DNA of 64,000 bases from PMP191F sp047602185 (lineage in GTDB: Bacteria; Bacteroidota; Bacteroidia; Chitinophagales; Chitinophagaceae): contig JASGHY010000001.1 in NCBI GenBank assembly GCA_047602185.1, forward strand, positions 3,348,001 through 3,412,000, given 5' to 3'. The number at the start of each line of letters is the position of its first letter. The stretch's first letter is position 1. The translations under genes were made by a program, and so were the position numbers. The notes under the pieces are model-generated. The model was not told the origin of the DNA and did no database searches. It was given only the letters and a program-made list of their open reading frames with translations. Below are positions 17,368-26,728 of the stretch, piece by piece.

Positions 17368-18318
17368 TTATTTGTTACGCATCTGGCTGTGAATGAACAA
17401 ACCAGTGATACTGCGGTTTTCGTAAGCATTTCTTATTGCCACAGCAAATAAGTCAGCTACACTAATCATCTTGATCTTCGAAATATTCTGCTTTAAAGGT
17501 ATCGTATCGCACACTACCAACTCCTCCAACACACTATTCTCTATATTGGCATATGCATTACCACTTAATACCGGATGCGTACACAATGCTCTTACACTTC
17601 TTGCTCCTTTTTCTTTAAGCAACCCTGCGGATTTGGCAAGGGTTCCTCCGGTATCGCAGATATCGTCAATCAGTACAATATCTTTATTAGTAACATCCCC
17701 GATTACAACCATGCTGGCTATTTCATTGGCACGTTTACGGTGTTTATCGCAAATCACCATTTCCGCATTGAAATAGGAAGCTATTTCCCTGATCCTGTTT
17801 GCACTTCCCACGTCGGGGGCGGCAAAGGTAAGGTTTTCCAGTTGAAGTTGCTCAATATAAGGGATAAAAATCGCCGAGCTATCCAGATGATCCACAGGAA
17901 TGTCAAAATACCCCTGAATCTGAGGGGCGTGGAGATCCATAGTGATCACCCTATCGGCTCCGGCAGCGACCAGCATGTTTGCCAAAAGTTTAGAGCCAAT
18001 GGCTACACGAGGCTTATCCTTCCTGTCCTGACGGGCATACCCATAATAAGGTATAACAGCCACTACCTTATAAGCAGAAGCGCGGCGGGCTGCATCAATC
18101 ATCAGCAACAGCTCAAGGATATTTTCGGCAGGCGCAAAAGTACCCTGGATCAGGAAAACCATATCGCCACGAATACTTTCCTGGAAAACAGGCTGAATTT
18201 CACCATCACTAAACCGTGAAATAGTGATCTTTCCAAGCGTAGCTCCGAATCGCTGGGCAATTTTTTCGGCCAGGTATTGTGATCCGGTGCCAGAGAATAA
18301 CTTAACAGAAGTTTGCAT
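17368..18318 (-). CDS. prs: Ribose-phosphate pyrophosphokinase (PRPP synthase)
   Basis: From the ATG at 18318 the product is 316 residues, normal for class I PRPP synthase, beginning MQTSVKLFSGTGSQYLAEKI. The frame can be extended to a TTG at 18381, but the extension is not family-like. The ATP-binding ARQDRKDKPR, the flexible-loop region after DKHRKR and the PRPP-binding motif IVLIDDICDTGGT are visible. The enzyme makes PRPP from ribose 5-phosphate and ATP for nucleotide, His and Trp synthesis. A TATCTTCG box (18346-18339) lies about 20 bp upstream. Confidence 0.96.
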   Translation of the reverse strand: MQTSVKLFSGTGSQYLAEKIAQRFGATLGKITISRFSDGEIQPVFQESIRGDMVFLIQGTFAPAENILELLLMIDAARRASAYKVVAVIPYYGYARQDRKDKPRVAIGSKLLANMLVAAGADRVITMDLHAPQIQGYFDIPVDHLDSSAIFIPYIEQLQLENLTFAAPDVGSANRIREIASYFNAEMVICDKHRKRANEIASMVVIGDVTNKDIVLIDDICDTGGTLAKSAGLLKEKGARSVRALCTHPVLSGNAYANIENSVLEELVVCDTIPLKQNISKIKMISVADLFAVAIRNAYENRSITGLFIHSQMRNK

Positions 18319-18384
18319 ACCGCAGTCAAAATGTGCGGCGAAGATATAACGAAGGAAGGGAATAGGGGTTAAACGGTACAAGAA

Positions 18385-18444
18385 AAATTTCCGGCATCAA
18401 CGATGAATTACTAAATTTATTAGTATTTTTGATGCCGGAAATTT
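18385..18444 (-). terminator. Long nested hairpin between small membrane protein and prs
   Basis: A perfect 16-bp inverted repeat (AAATTTCCGGCATCAA at 18385-18400 and its complement at 18429-18444) encloses a 28-nt loop that itself holds a 6-bp stem (TACTAA/TTAGTA). On the minus strand it runs into TTTTT, so it can terminate the upstream small gene. It also lies in the leader of prs. Confidence 0.65.
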
Positions 18445-18456
18445 CCTGGTTATAAT

Positions 18457-18687
18457 TTATTTCGCAACTGTCAACAATACCTGGTTGCTGGAACTATTCG
18501 CAGTAGCTGCATTAAGTTGCCTGCTGGAGGTCTTTTTAGGGTTAATTGCGTAAAAAACTGCTGAGCAAATAAAAATTGAGAAGAACAGAGCTGCAAGGTA
18601 CATGCCTATGCAGAACATAAATGGTTGATAACCACCGATAGCGGAAAAAGTAGTTTTACGTTTCATTGGATATAGATTGGGTTTCAA
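18457..18687 (-). CDS. Small single-span membrane protein, unknown
   Basis: This small protein is 76 residues from ATG 18687, or 69 from the second Met at 18666. It has one clear membrane segment (MFCIGMYLAALFFSIFICSA) followed by a short Ser/Asn/Ala-rich tail. I do not recognise a family. A long hairpin follows the stop and separates it from prs, which supports it being a real transcription unit. The coding call rests on the membrane segment and position only. Confidence 0.5.
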   Translation of the reverse strand: MKPNLYPMKRKTTFSAIGGYQPFMFCIGMYLAALFFSIFICSAVFYAINPKKTSSRQLNAATANSSSNQVLLTVAK

Positions 18688-18784
18688 AAAAGAATTGGAT
18701 TTGGCTTTAATAACCTATAACGCGATTGTAGCTATTTTATTACATCGGTTATTGTCTCGTGAAAGTAGCAGATAATACAAAAGC

Positions 18785-19477
18785 ATGCAAGAGCAAATTT
18801 ACTCCATTAAAAGCTGGGCAAAAGACGACCGCCCCAGAGAAAAACTACTTAGTAAAGGTCCCAGCACCCTGAGTGATTCAGAATTGATAGCCATCCTTAT
18901 TCATCATGGCACGCATGAAAAAAGTGCCGTGGATATTGCCAAGGAAGTATTGTACCTAAGCAGTAACAATCTTAGCGAGTTGGGAAAACTTACAATCAAA
19001 GACCTTACCCGGATAAAAGGCATTGGCAGCGCAAAGGCTATTTCGATTATGGCAGCTATGGAACTGGGACGACGGAGACAGGCCAGTATGTCGCTGGAAA
19101 AACCCGTAGTAAAAGACAGCAAGTCGGTAGCTGGCTATCTTCAGGCTTTACTACGTGACCTCCGCAATGAGGTATTGGGCGTATTATACCTTAATAAGAG
19201 TAATCGGATTAATCATTTTGAAGTAGTAAGCGAAGGCGGTATTACCTCTACCATCGCGGACCCAAGACTGATCCTGAAAAGGGCACTGGAAGAAGAAGCT
19301 GTTAAAATAATTCTTTGTCATAATCACCCTTCGGGCAACCTAACCCCCAGCAAAGCCGATGAATTACTTACTTCTAAGATCAAGGGAGCAGGCAAATTGC
19401 TTGATATTGAATTAATAGACCATATTATAGTAAGTACCGAAGGCTATTTTAGCTTCGCCGATGCCGGTATGCTATAG
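18785..19477 (+). CDS. radC: RadC/JAB-domain protein (UPF0758)
   Basis: This 230-residue protein has full family length. An N-terminal helix-hairpin-helix-like region (about 25-95, IKGIGSAKA) is followed by a JAMM/MPN metalloprotease-like domain with the zinc motif in CHNHPSGNLTPSKAD. The start IKSWAKDDRPREKL is typical of the family. RadC was once linked to DNA repair, but its cellular role is unsettled; JAMM folds are often hydrolases. It is the only plus-strand gene of this stretch and divergent from the small membrane protein upstream. Confidence 0.94.
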   Translation: MQEQIYSIKSWAKDDRPREKLLSKGPSTLSDSELIAILIHHGTHEKSAVDIAKEVLYLSSNNLSELGKLTIKDLTRIKGIGSAKAISIMAAMELGRRRQASMSLEKPVVKDSKSVAGYLQALLRDLRNEVLGVLYLNKSNRINHFEVVSEGGITSTIADPRLILKRALEEEAVKIILCHNHPSGNLTPSKADELLTSKIKGAGKLLDIELIDHIIVSTEGYFSFADAGML

Positions 19478-19513
19478 CAGCCCCCTCACCTACTTATAAC
19501 GTGTGAAACCGGA

Positions 19514-19843
19514 TTATGCCTGGGCGGCTGGTCCTCCAAAATTCATTGGTATCTGAACATCTTCCAGATCCTGGATCTTACCATTCAGAGACTCAAAACG
19601 GTTAACATTTTCAATAAGCGCTTTCATAAAACGCTTGGCATGTTGAGGAGTTAGTATGATACGTGATTTTACCTTGCTTTTTGGAGTGCCGGGCATTACG
19701 TTCACAAAATCTATTACAAATTCCGCATGCGAATGTGTTATAATGGCAAGGTTAGCATATATCCCTTCCGCTATTTCTTCAGAAATTTCAATATTTAACT
19801 GGTTGGGTTGTTCTTGATCTGCCATAGCAATTTCTTTAGGCAA
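19514..19843 (-). CDS. DUF3467 domain protein
   Basis: This 109-residue protein (103 from the second Met, ATG 19825) has the DUF3467 pattern: EISEEIAEGIYANLAIITHS, FVIDF, TPQHAKRFMKAL and the ENVNRFE segment. The family is small, cytosolic, common in Bacteroidota and of unknown function. A TACATTTG -7-like box (19848-19841) lies just upstream, but no -33 TTTG is seen at the right distance. It stands convergent to radC. Confidence 0.85.
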   Translation of the reverse strand: MPKEIAMADQEQPNQLNIEISEEIAEGIYANLAIITHSHAEFVIDFVNVMPGTPKSKVKSRIILTPQHAKRFMKALIENVNRFESLNGKIQDLEDVQIPMNFGGPAAQA

Positions 19844-19874
19844 ATGTAAATAACAGGTTGGCTCTTAAAAAATA

Positions 19875-19900
19875 AAACTCCACGCAATAGCGCAGAGTTT
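19875..19900 (-). terminator. Weak intrinsic terminator after the secreted protein gene
   Basis: AAACTC and GAGTTT enclose a small CGC-AATA-GCG hairpin. On the minus strand this is followed by TATTTTTT, downstream of the stop at 19948. Confidence 0.55.
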
Positions 19901-19947
19901 ACATAACGTTTAACATTAATATTGGTATAACCTTATAGATTAAGGCT

Positions 19948-20613
19948 TTATTTGTTTACACAAAAAGCAATAATTTTCAAAAGATCATCCTGGTTTTTAA
20001 AATCAATATTGTTGTCTTTGGCAAAAGACTTAATTAATTCTTTGTCCTTAGAAGGAAATGCTTCTTCAATATTCTTTACATTATTCACTTTGAAAAGGTA
20101 CCTGCTCTTTCTTAAGTAAAAGGTTGGAACAATTTCTACAGAGTTATCATTTCTGAACACTTTATTTGTATAGGCTCCGGATACAGTATTACTAACTTCA
20201 CCGTTCGTTTTGCGGGAGCCCCCATTCTGATCCACCGTTGCTGTATTAGGGCGTATTTTATTGGCGTAAGAGATATACAGCGGATAATTACCTGTGCCTG
20301 TGGCTATTTCGTAAACCTTATTCTCCACATTTACAAACTTCCGATCAAGAATAAAAATAGTATCAATAGCAGATAAGTTTGTTAAGGTAAGAATTTCATC
20401 TCCTTTCTGAAATACAACACTCTGATCATTGCTGTTATAATTTAAAGGTGCCTTTTCAACTGCCCCGGTTTTCATTAAAACAACTCCATCGTAAAATTTT
20501 GCAAAAAGCAATGATTTATACTGTGTGCTATCTGCTACAGTTTGTACAGCCTGAGCTGCTACAAATAAAGGAGCCAGCGCGATACAAAAAATAGAAATAA
20601 TATTTTTTTTCAT
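19948..20613 (-). CDS. Secreted protein of unknown function
   Basis: This 221-residue protein has a cleavable Sec signal peptide (MKKNIISIFCIALAPLFVAAQA). The mature part has short beta-strand-like stretches (FAKFYDGVVLMKTG, EIATGTGNYPLYI) and a C-terminal helical part with LIKSFAKDNNIDFKNQDDLLKII. I do not recognise a named domain. It looks like one of the periplasmic or surface proteins common in Bacteroidota. It lies downstream of the SusCD cluster on the same strand but is separated by a terminator, so it is probably independent. Confidence 0.65.
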   Translation of the reverse strand: MKKNIISIFCIALAPLFVAAQAVQTVADSTQYKSLLFAKFYDGVVLMKTGAVEKAPLNYNSNDQSVVFQKGDEILTLTNLSAIDTIFILDRKFVNVENKVYEIATGTGNYPLYISYANKIRPNTATVDQNGGSRKTNGEVSNTVSGAYTNKVFRNDNSVEIVPTFYLRKSRYLFKVNNVKNIEEAFPSKDKELIKSFAKDNNIDFKNQDDLLKIIAFCVNK

Positions 20614-20708
20614 GGTGATCTGGTTGATTATTGATACAATTAAATTTACTACCGTTTTAGCAAAAGTGGATGCTTTTTAAAGAACTTTAGAAATACTTTC
20701 TCAAAGCA

Positions 20709-20737
20709 AAAAGCCCTGTATTGGATACAGGGCTTTT
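20709..20737 (-). terminator. Intrinsic terminator after the SusCD-associated lipoprotein
   Basis: AAAAGCCCTGTAT and its exact complement form a 13-bp stem with a three-base loop. On the minus strand it ends the unit susC-susD-lipoprotein whose last stop is at 20754. Confidence 0.88.
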
Positions 20738-20753
20738 ACTCTTAACAACGATA

Positions 20754-21755
20754 TTATCTTGCACTTTTAAAAGTGAATTTTTCCTTAAAATAGGTTCTTG
20801 GGTCGTTAGGAACAGTTATACTTTGAGTCATGATATAACTAACCTGAAAAGATTTAATAGAACCATCTGCATTGAAAGTAGCCTGATTAACACCAGTAGG
20901 ATCAATAACACCTGAGCGAAGGTTACCGCCGGCATTAGCACCATAATAGTTACCTACACTTGTTACTTTACCAGTAGTCTGGTCAAAATAAAACACAGGG
21001 CTAAAGGTACCGTAAGCAGATACAGAAGTTCCACCACTTAAAATGGGGTGAAAATAGTTTTTGCTATAAACACCATTTACATCGTACAAAGCAACAGAGT
21101 TACCGGTAAATGTGATCAATGCCATTGTAAGCGGATAGTAACCAGTCAATGAGGTGCTGGTAACATCAACCATTGGCGCAGTTGCTTCCATAGTGTATAA
21201 TCCATCATAAGCATTACGTGCGGAGAAGGAATAAATAGCCTTTCCGAAGTTGCCGCTGATCACACCATAAGAAGCAGAAGCTATCTTAAGAGGTAACGCA
21301 TAGTTTTTATTGAAGTCAAAACTTGCATTGTTGGTAATAACCACCTCGATCGTAGACTGATGTGTTCCTTTTTTAATAACCACTGTATTAGGGAATGAGT
21401 AAATAGCTGTTGGAGGAGCTACATAACCACTGGCATTCTGAGTATTGTACAGGGTAAGAGCGTCAGCGTCTATTGCAAGGTTTACTGTAATATCTTCAGG
21501 AGCTACACCAGCACCAGAATAGCTTACATTAACATTGAATTTTACTGATTTACCATTTCCTACACTACCAAGATCTGTATTAAATCTTGGATACTTTGAA
21601 GATGCTCCGGATACGTTATCACCAGTATTAGCAAATTCAACGATAGTGGTTGCAGTACCGCTATCCAGATCTATAACTTGCGGTGCTTTCTTACAAGATA
21701 CTACGCCTGCAGCTACTGCCAGAAAGAAAACTGCGCTTATTGAAAGTTTTTTCAT
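20754..21755 (-). CDS. DUF1735-type surface lipoprotein (SusE/F position)
   Basis: This 333-residue lipoprotein has a lipobox at Cys21 (GVVSCKK) followed by an acidic stretch. The Ig-like N-terminal half has the pattern of DUF1735 domain proteins (EDITVNLAIDADAL, YSFPNTVVIKKGTHQSTIEVVI, YALPLKIASASYGVIS). The C-terminal half starts AYDGLYTMEA and is a separate beta-rich domain. Such proteins follow SusD and are thought to bind substrate at the cell surface. It starts 19 bp after the SusD stop and is the last gene of this unit. The ligand is unknown. Confidence 0.78.
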   Translation of the reverse strand: MKKLSISAVFFLAVAAGVVSCKKAPQVIDLDSGTATTIVEFANTGDNVSGASSKYPRFNTDLGSVGNGKSVKFNVNVSYSGAGVAPEDITVNLAIDADALTLYNTQNASGYVAPPTAIYSFPNTVVIKKGTHQSTIEVVITNNASFDFNKNYALPLKIASASYGVISGNFGKAIYSFSARNAYDGLYTMEATAPMVDVTSTSLTGYYPLTMALITFTGNSVALYDVNGVYSKNYFHPILSGGTSVSAYGTFSPVFYFDQTTGKVTSVGNYYGANAGGNLRSGVIDPTGVNQATFNADGSIKSFQVSYIMTQSITVPNDPRTYFKEKFTFKSAR

Positions 21756-21774
21756 AATCGTAATTAGTTTTTGG

Positions 21775-23343
21775 TTATTGAGCCCAGAAAATCAAAGAAG
21801 TAAAAGGACTTACACCTTTTGGCACATTAGTACTGTTATAAGAACCTTCTGATGCAGGATATAAAACCCTTGAAGGCAAACGATCAGGCCTTGTTGACTC
21901 TGAAACTTTTGAAGCAAAAGTTTGAGTAGCAGTTGCACCTGCAGAGTTCACCAGCTTAGGATAAGCGGTACGACGATAGTCGTTCCAGGCCTCATTACTA
22001 TTTACCATGTTCAGCGCTATGTATTTCTGAGTAATAATAGCTTCGATCTTCAGGTCATTAGATGTAGCCAATGTGAAATTCACCAATGGGCTTGTAGAGT
22101 TATCTGTAAGATAAGTACCGGCATCGGTAACAGGATTCTTTCCAGTCAGGTAGCCACCTGCAGGTAAGGTATACAGATAAGTGAAGGAGGCTTTAATACC
22201 ATTCTCAAACAAGTCTTTTGCATTACCTGTTGTCACAAGGCCTTTTACTAAGCCTTCTGCCTGCAGGAAATAACTTTCTGCTGCAGTTAATAAAGGCATT
22301 CCGGCATCAGGACCTTTTAAAGTACCAGTAGCACTACCTGCTGATTTTCCATCCCTGTTTGTGCTGGCATACCAGAAGCTTCCTTCAGGGCTGGAAGAAA
22401 CACCGGTTCCTTCATTGCCTAACTGATTTGTTGGTGTTGAAGGATATTGATAATAAACAGCAGCTCCTCTACCTGGGTCTGTTAACTTAATACCATTGTA
22501 AAATGAAAGTATCCATGAAGAAGGCATCCAGGCTTTGTTACCAGATGTACCGGTATTTGAAAAGCCCCAGCTACTCCATTTAGGATTCTGTTTGCTGGCA
22601 TCTCTTACATAACCCGGGTTGATCAATGCATCAGATGTCAGGAAGCCATCAGCGCTGAAAGCTGTGCTGGTGAACGTCACTTTTCCGTTTGCATGGATCA
22701 GCAACCTCAGCTTAACTGTATTCGCCAATTGTTTCCATTTGGTCATATCTGCTTTAAACAGGATATCTGATGTACCCAGGGCAATAGTAGTTGCAGATGC
22801 AGCGCCTGTGTTGATTGTTGCAATAGCCTTATCCAATTCCTCTGCCAGGCCTTTATAAACGGTTTTAGCATCATCATACGTTGGAGTAAGATACTGACCA
22901 CCTTTCAAAGCCTGAGAATAAGGAATATCATTATAAGTGTCAACCATCAACTGAAAGTTCAACGCTTTCATGATCCTTGCCGCGGCATTGAAATAAGCAT
23001 AATCAGCTTTACCGTCAGTCAGATCAAGAATGGTCTGATAATCTTCCTGGTTATCGTAAGTCCACAACTCATTAAAGTTGCTGTTACCGAAGTTATATGT
23101 AAAGTATACACCAAAACCGCCATAACCGCCGGCATTGGCCATATATCCACCAATCTGAGCACCATAGGTGTTATAGCTGTTCAGCGCATCAGCTGTAGTT
23201 TTCAGCGATCCTGGCAACAACAGTTGAGGTGTAATATTACCTGTTGACGCATCATTTGGGTTTGAATTTATATCAAAATATTTTTTACAGGAAGAGCTTA
23301 GCATCACTGCTCCCATAAAAACAATCAGACTTATTTTTTTCAT
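21775..23343 (-). CDS. SusD/RagB-family outer-membrane lipoprotein (SusD-like_2)
   Basis: This 522-residue lipoprotein has its lipobox at Cys19 (MLSSSCKKYFD) followed by INSNPNDAS, and TPR-like helices typical of the SusD-like_2 group (PYSQALKGGQYLTPTYDDAKTVYKGLAEEL; IITQKYIALNMVNSNEAWNDYRRT). SusD proteins lie over the SusC channel and capture ligand. It is paired with the SusC gene 56 bp upstream. No glycoside hydrolase or peptidase accompanies it, so the substrate could be a glycan, peptide or other oligomer. Confidence 0.92.
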   Translation of the reverse strand: MKKISLIVFMGAVMLSSSCKKYFDINSNPNDASTGNITPQLLLPGSLKTTADALNSYNTYGAQIGGYMANAGGYGGFGVYFTYNFGNSNFNELWTYDNQEDYQTILDLTDGKADYAYFNAAARIMKALNFQLMVDTYNDIPYSQALKGGQYLTPTYDDAKTVYKGLAEELDKAIATINTGAASATTIALGTSDILFKADMTKWKQLANTVKLRLLIHANGKVTFTSTAFSADGFLTSDALINPGYVRDASKQNPKWSSWGFSNTGTSGNKAWMPSSWILSFYNGIKLTDPGRGAAVYYQYPSTPTNQLGNEGTGVSSSPEGSFWYASTNRDGKSAGSATGTLKGPDAGMPLLTAAESYFLQAEGLVKGLVTTGNAKDLFENGIKASFTYLYTLPAGGYLTGKNPVTDAGTYLTDNSTSPLVNFTLATSNDLKIEAIITQKYIALNMVNSNEAWNDYRRTAYPKLVNSAGATATQTFASKVSESTRPDRLPSRVLYPASEGSYNSTNVPKGVSPFTSLIFWAQ

Positions 23344-23399
23344 AATACTTTTTTTAGTTAGGTTCTCCGAATTGTTACATTAATCGTGATGACTGCAGA

Positions 23400-26300
23400 T
23401 TAGAATTTAAATGTAACAGTACCACCGTAGTAACGTGTTGGAGGCGTTTGTCCAAGGCTGTTAAGACCAATACCGTTTGTATCACTACCACCTGCACTAT
23501 ATTCAGGATCAGTATAGTAGTTGTCTTTAGCCATAAACATCAGCAGGTTACGACCCTGAACACTGATTGTAAGCCCTTTGATCGCTTTTGTTTTCTTTAA
23601 TACAGACATAGGAACGTTATAAGAAAGAACTGCTTCTCTCAATTTCAGGAAAGCACCTGAAGTAACGTAGTTAGAGGTAACGTCTCTGTTGATATTATCA
23701 GACCAGAAACCGTTGTTACCATTACCATTTTTAACAGTAATGTCTGTATTCTTAATGTATTTACCGGGATTAGAAGGATCAGCAATTACTGAGTTGGGGA
23801 ATACAAAACGCTGACGATCATACAAAGCTGTTCTATAGCCAGTGCCTGACCAATCCAGCTCTGTACCCATACCGTTGAAGATCTTATATCCATCGCGATA
23901 CTCAAATAACACAGATAATGTGAAGTTTTTAAACCTGATAGAACCATCAAAGCTTACGCGATGTTTTGCTACTGCATTTCCAAGGTAGGAGATGGTATCT
24001 GATTTAGTTGGTAAACCAGTGATTCCATCAACAATTACATGACCTTCCCCATCACGTTTGTAATCGTATCCCATAATTACAGGGAATACCATGCCTGCCT
24101 GTGCAGCAGAAGATGCACTTCCTGATGTGGACAGGATCAAACGAGGCAGATCTGTTTTAATAAAATTAACCTTGTTGTCCAGGTAAGTATAGTTACCGCC
24201 AACTGTTACAGTCCAATCAGCATTTTTAATTGGTGTATAGTGTGCAGTTACTTCCAGGCCCTGGCTTTGTGTCTGACCTACGTTAGTTCTTAATGCACTG
24301 AAACCAGTTGTACTGGAAACTGAAGTTTCTACAGTCTGGTTATCAGTTTTTGTTTTATACCAGGTTACGTTTGAAGTAAAGCGGTCTTTGAACAGGTTTA
24401 AATCAAAACCGAATTCGTAACCTTTGGTGATTTCTGGTTTAAGATCCTGTGAAACGAGTGTGTTACCCACTGTGTAAGCTGCCAAGCTGCCGAAGGGGAA
24501 ACCACCAGGCACGTTAGCAATTGCTTCCAATTGGTATGCACCAAATGTACCTCTCAGGTTCACCTGACCTACTTTGGACCAACCACCTCTGAATTTCAGA
24601 TAACTGATAGTGTTGCTTTCTTTCAGGAAGTCCAGCGCATCGCTGGCAATGAAAGACAGATCAACTGAAGGATAGAAGAAAGCACGGTTTTCAGGAGACA
24701 ACACTGAAACCCAGTCCTGACGTGCAGTTCCGTGTAAATACAAATAGTTTCTGAATCCGATGCGTAAGTCACCATAAGCACCGATCTGGCGGGCTTTATA
24801 GTTACCTTCACTTGCACCCGGTGTACCAACACCATTCACAACGTTGTAAAGAGTTGGGATTACCAGACCACTTGCAGAAACACTTACAGTTTTAGATTCA
24901 TCCTGACGCCATTGGCCGCCAGCGATCAACTTAAAGTCGAAATCATTATACTTGGTATAGTATTGAGCAAACAGATCACTCAGCAATTGAGTTGTATAAC
25001 CACTCTGATCCCAAACAGCAGCAGGGATATCTGATTTAGAACTACCATCAGTATGCTTTGCATAGTCTGTATAATTAAATGCACCCTGTGTTTGCTTATA
25101 AGAGTAATTTCTTGTAGTGATCCCCTGACGGGCAATAAACTCTAATCCTTTAATTGGAGCAAATCTCATTTCCAGGTTTCCTGTCAGATAATCGTTTCTT
25201 GTTTTGATCCTGTAGTTATCTGCAGTAAAATATGGGTTCTGATACCAGGGGTTATAGAATCCATTAGGATTAGCAAATTTATCAGTACGCCAGTTCTTAT
25301 ACTTGGTAATATCTACGTTAGAAGGCATGTTCAACATGTTTCCATACATGCTTGAAGTCTGGGAAGTCTGATCATACCTGTTCTGTACGTAAGCAATTGA
25401 ATAGCTGGCATTGATCTTACTGCCAACTTTACGGCTACCATTAGCACGTAAAGAAGCACGATTATATTTATCACCAGGAGTTGTACCGGTAGTATTCAGG
25501 TATTGTGCAGACAGATACATAGTAGAGATATCATCACCACTTGTAATTGAAAAGTCTGTCTGGTTAGTAATACCTGTTTGCCAGAATTTATTGTGTCCAT
25601 CATTATAAGCATAATAAGCAGAATCCTGTGATCCATCTTCCAGGGCCGGGCCTAAAGGTCTTTTAGTACCATCAAAAGCAGGTCCGTAAGATTGGTTCTC
25701 CAGGTAAGAAAATTCAGGTTGACCATTTACATCTGTGCTGTAACCTGTACCACCTGCACCAAATTTCTTTTGAATTTTGGGGAAGAATGCTACCTGTGTA
25801 GCAGTAGTAGTATTTGAAAGTGTAACAGTAGTAACACCTTTTTTACCTCTTTTGGTTGTTACAACAACCGCACCATTTGAAGCCTGAGAACCATAAAGAG
25901 CAGCAGCACCGGCACCATTCAGTACAACTACATCTTCCACATCTTCAGGATTCAGGTTTCCTAATACATCGTTGGGTACAATCACGTTATCAAGTACCAA
26001 CAATGCCTGGTTGTTACCAGTAATAGAACGCTGGCCGCGCAACACCAGACGATAGCTGGGGTTTACACCGCCACCAGTTGCATTGATCTGCAAACCGGCA
26101 ACCTTACCCTGAAGGCCACCTGAAATAGAGGTAGACTTACCGGCAGTAAGATCTTCAGCTTTGATTACCGTATTAGCAGTACCAATCTCTTTTCTTTTGG
26201 CTTTGATACCACCCGCAGTAACGATAATCTCATCCATTGTTTTGGTAGATGAAGCAAGTTTTATGATCACCTGCTTTCTTTCACCGGGAGATATTTCCTG

Positions 26301-26534
26301 ATCGGCATAGCCAGTAGAAGAAAATACTAAAGTTTTGGAAGTACCCAGGTCAATTTTAAAGTTACCATCTGCATCAGAGGTGGTACCTCTTGTTGTGTTT
26401 TTTACCTTAACCGTAGCAAAAGGGATGGGATTGTTTTGATCATCAACAATTTTCCCCGTTACTACACGGTTTTGCGCAAATGCAAGTACAGAATACAGTA
26501 CCAGCACTGCGAACAGTGATAGAAATTTTCTCAT
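23400..26534 (-). CDS. SusC/RagA-family TonB-dependent transporter
   Basis: This 1044-residue outer-membrane protein has a signal peptide (MRKFLSLFAVLVLYSVLAFAQ), a carboxypeptidase-D-like regulatory domain (about 22-105; GKIVDDQNNPIPFATVKVKN), a plug domain (LLVLDNVIVPND, VVVTTKRGKKG) and a 22-strand-type barrel ending in an aromatic residue (TVTFKF). It imports oligomeric nutrients using TonB energy together with SusD. The N-terminal STN signalling domain seen in sigma-linked transporters is absent. It starts 39 bp downstream of a mini-ORF that repeats its first codons. Confidence 0.95.
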   Translation of the reverse strand: MRKFLSLFAVLVLYSVLAFAQNRVVTGKIVDDQNNPIPFATVKVKNTTRGTTSDADGNFKIDLGTSKTLVFSSTGYADQEISPGERKQVIIKLASSTKTMDEIIVTAGGIKAKRKEIGTANTVIKAEDLTAGKSTSISGGLQGKVAGLQINATGGGVNPSYRLVLRGQRSITGNNQALLVLDNVIVPNDVLGNLNPEDVEDVVVLNGAGAAALYGSQASNGAVVVTTKRGKKGVTTVTLSNTTTATQVAFFPKIQKKFGAGGTGYSTDVNGQPEFSYLENQSYGPAFDGTKRPLGPALEDGSQDSAYYAYNDGHNKFWQTGITNQTDFSITSGDDISTMYLSAQYLNTTGTTPGDKYNRASLRANGSRKVGSKINASYSIAYVQNRYDQTSQTSSMYGNMLNMPSNVDITKYKNWRTDKFANPNGFYNPWYQNPYFTADNYRIKTRNDYLTGNLEMRFAPIKGLEFIARQGITTRNYSYKQTQGAFNYTDYAKHTDGSSKSDIPAAVWDQSGYTTQLLSDLFAQYYTKYNDFDFKLIAGGQWRQDESKTVSVSASGLVIPTLYNVVNGVGTPGASEGNYKARQIGAYGDLRIGFRNYLYLHGTARQDWVSVLSPENRAFFYPSVDLSFIASDALDFLKESNTISYLKFRGGWSKVGQVNLRGTFGAYQLEAIANVPGGFPFGSLAAYTVGNTLVSQDLKPEITKGYEFGFDLNLFKDRFTSNVTWYKTKTDNQTVETSVSSTTGFSALRTNVGQTQSQGLEVTAHYTPIKNADWTVTVGGNYTYLDNKVNFIKTDLPRLILSTSGSASSAAQAGMVFPVIMGYDYKRDGEGHVIVDGITGLPTKSDTISYLGNAVAKHRVSFDGSIRFKNFTLSVLFEYRDGYKIFNGMGTELDWSGTGYRTALYDRQRFVFPNSVIADPSNPGKYIKNTDITVKNGNGNNGFWSDNINRDVTSNYVTSGAFLKLREAVLSYNVPMSVLKKTKAIKGLTISVQGRNLLMFMAKDNYYTDPEYSAGGSDTNGIGLNSLGQTPPTRYYGGTVTFKF

Positions 26535-26572
26535 GTGAACTGTGAGTTTTGAAGTTTAAAAACGTGATATGC

Positions 26573-26728
26573 TTAGTAATGGTGCCAGAAAGTACAGTAC
26601 TTATCAGATAGGTAAAACAAAGGCGGAGGAGCTTTGTCTGCAATAGCGTGCAGCAGTATTAGCCTACAGTGCAATGAGGATATGCGCATAGGCATTCTCA
26701 CTGCAGGCAGTGATAAAACTTTTCTCAT
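26573..26728 (-). CDS. Mini-ORF duplicating the susC start (leader peptide or relic)
   Basis: This 51-codon frame begins MRKVLSLPAV, close to the MRKFLSLFAV of the transporter 39 bp downstream, and the two starts agree in about 25 of the first 30 bases. The similarity then ends and the rest (Arg/Met/Leu-rich) has no family match. It may be the remnant of a partial 5' duplication, a decoy or leader translation start, or chance retention. The region from 26729 to 27027 is very AT-rich and shows no gene. Confidence 0.3.
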   Translation of the reverse strand: MRKVLSLPAVRMPMRISSLHCRLILLHAIADKAPPPLFYLSDKYCTFWHHY

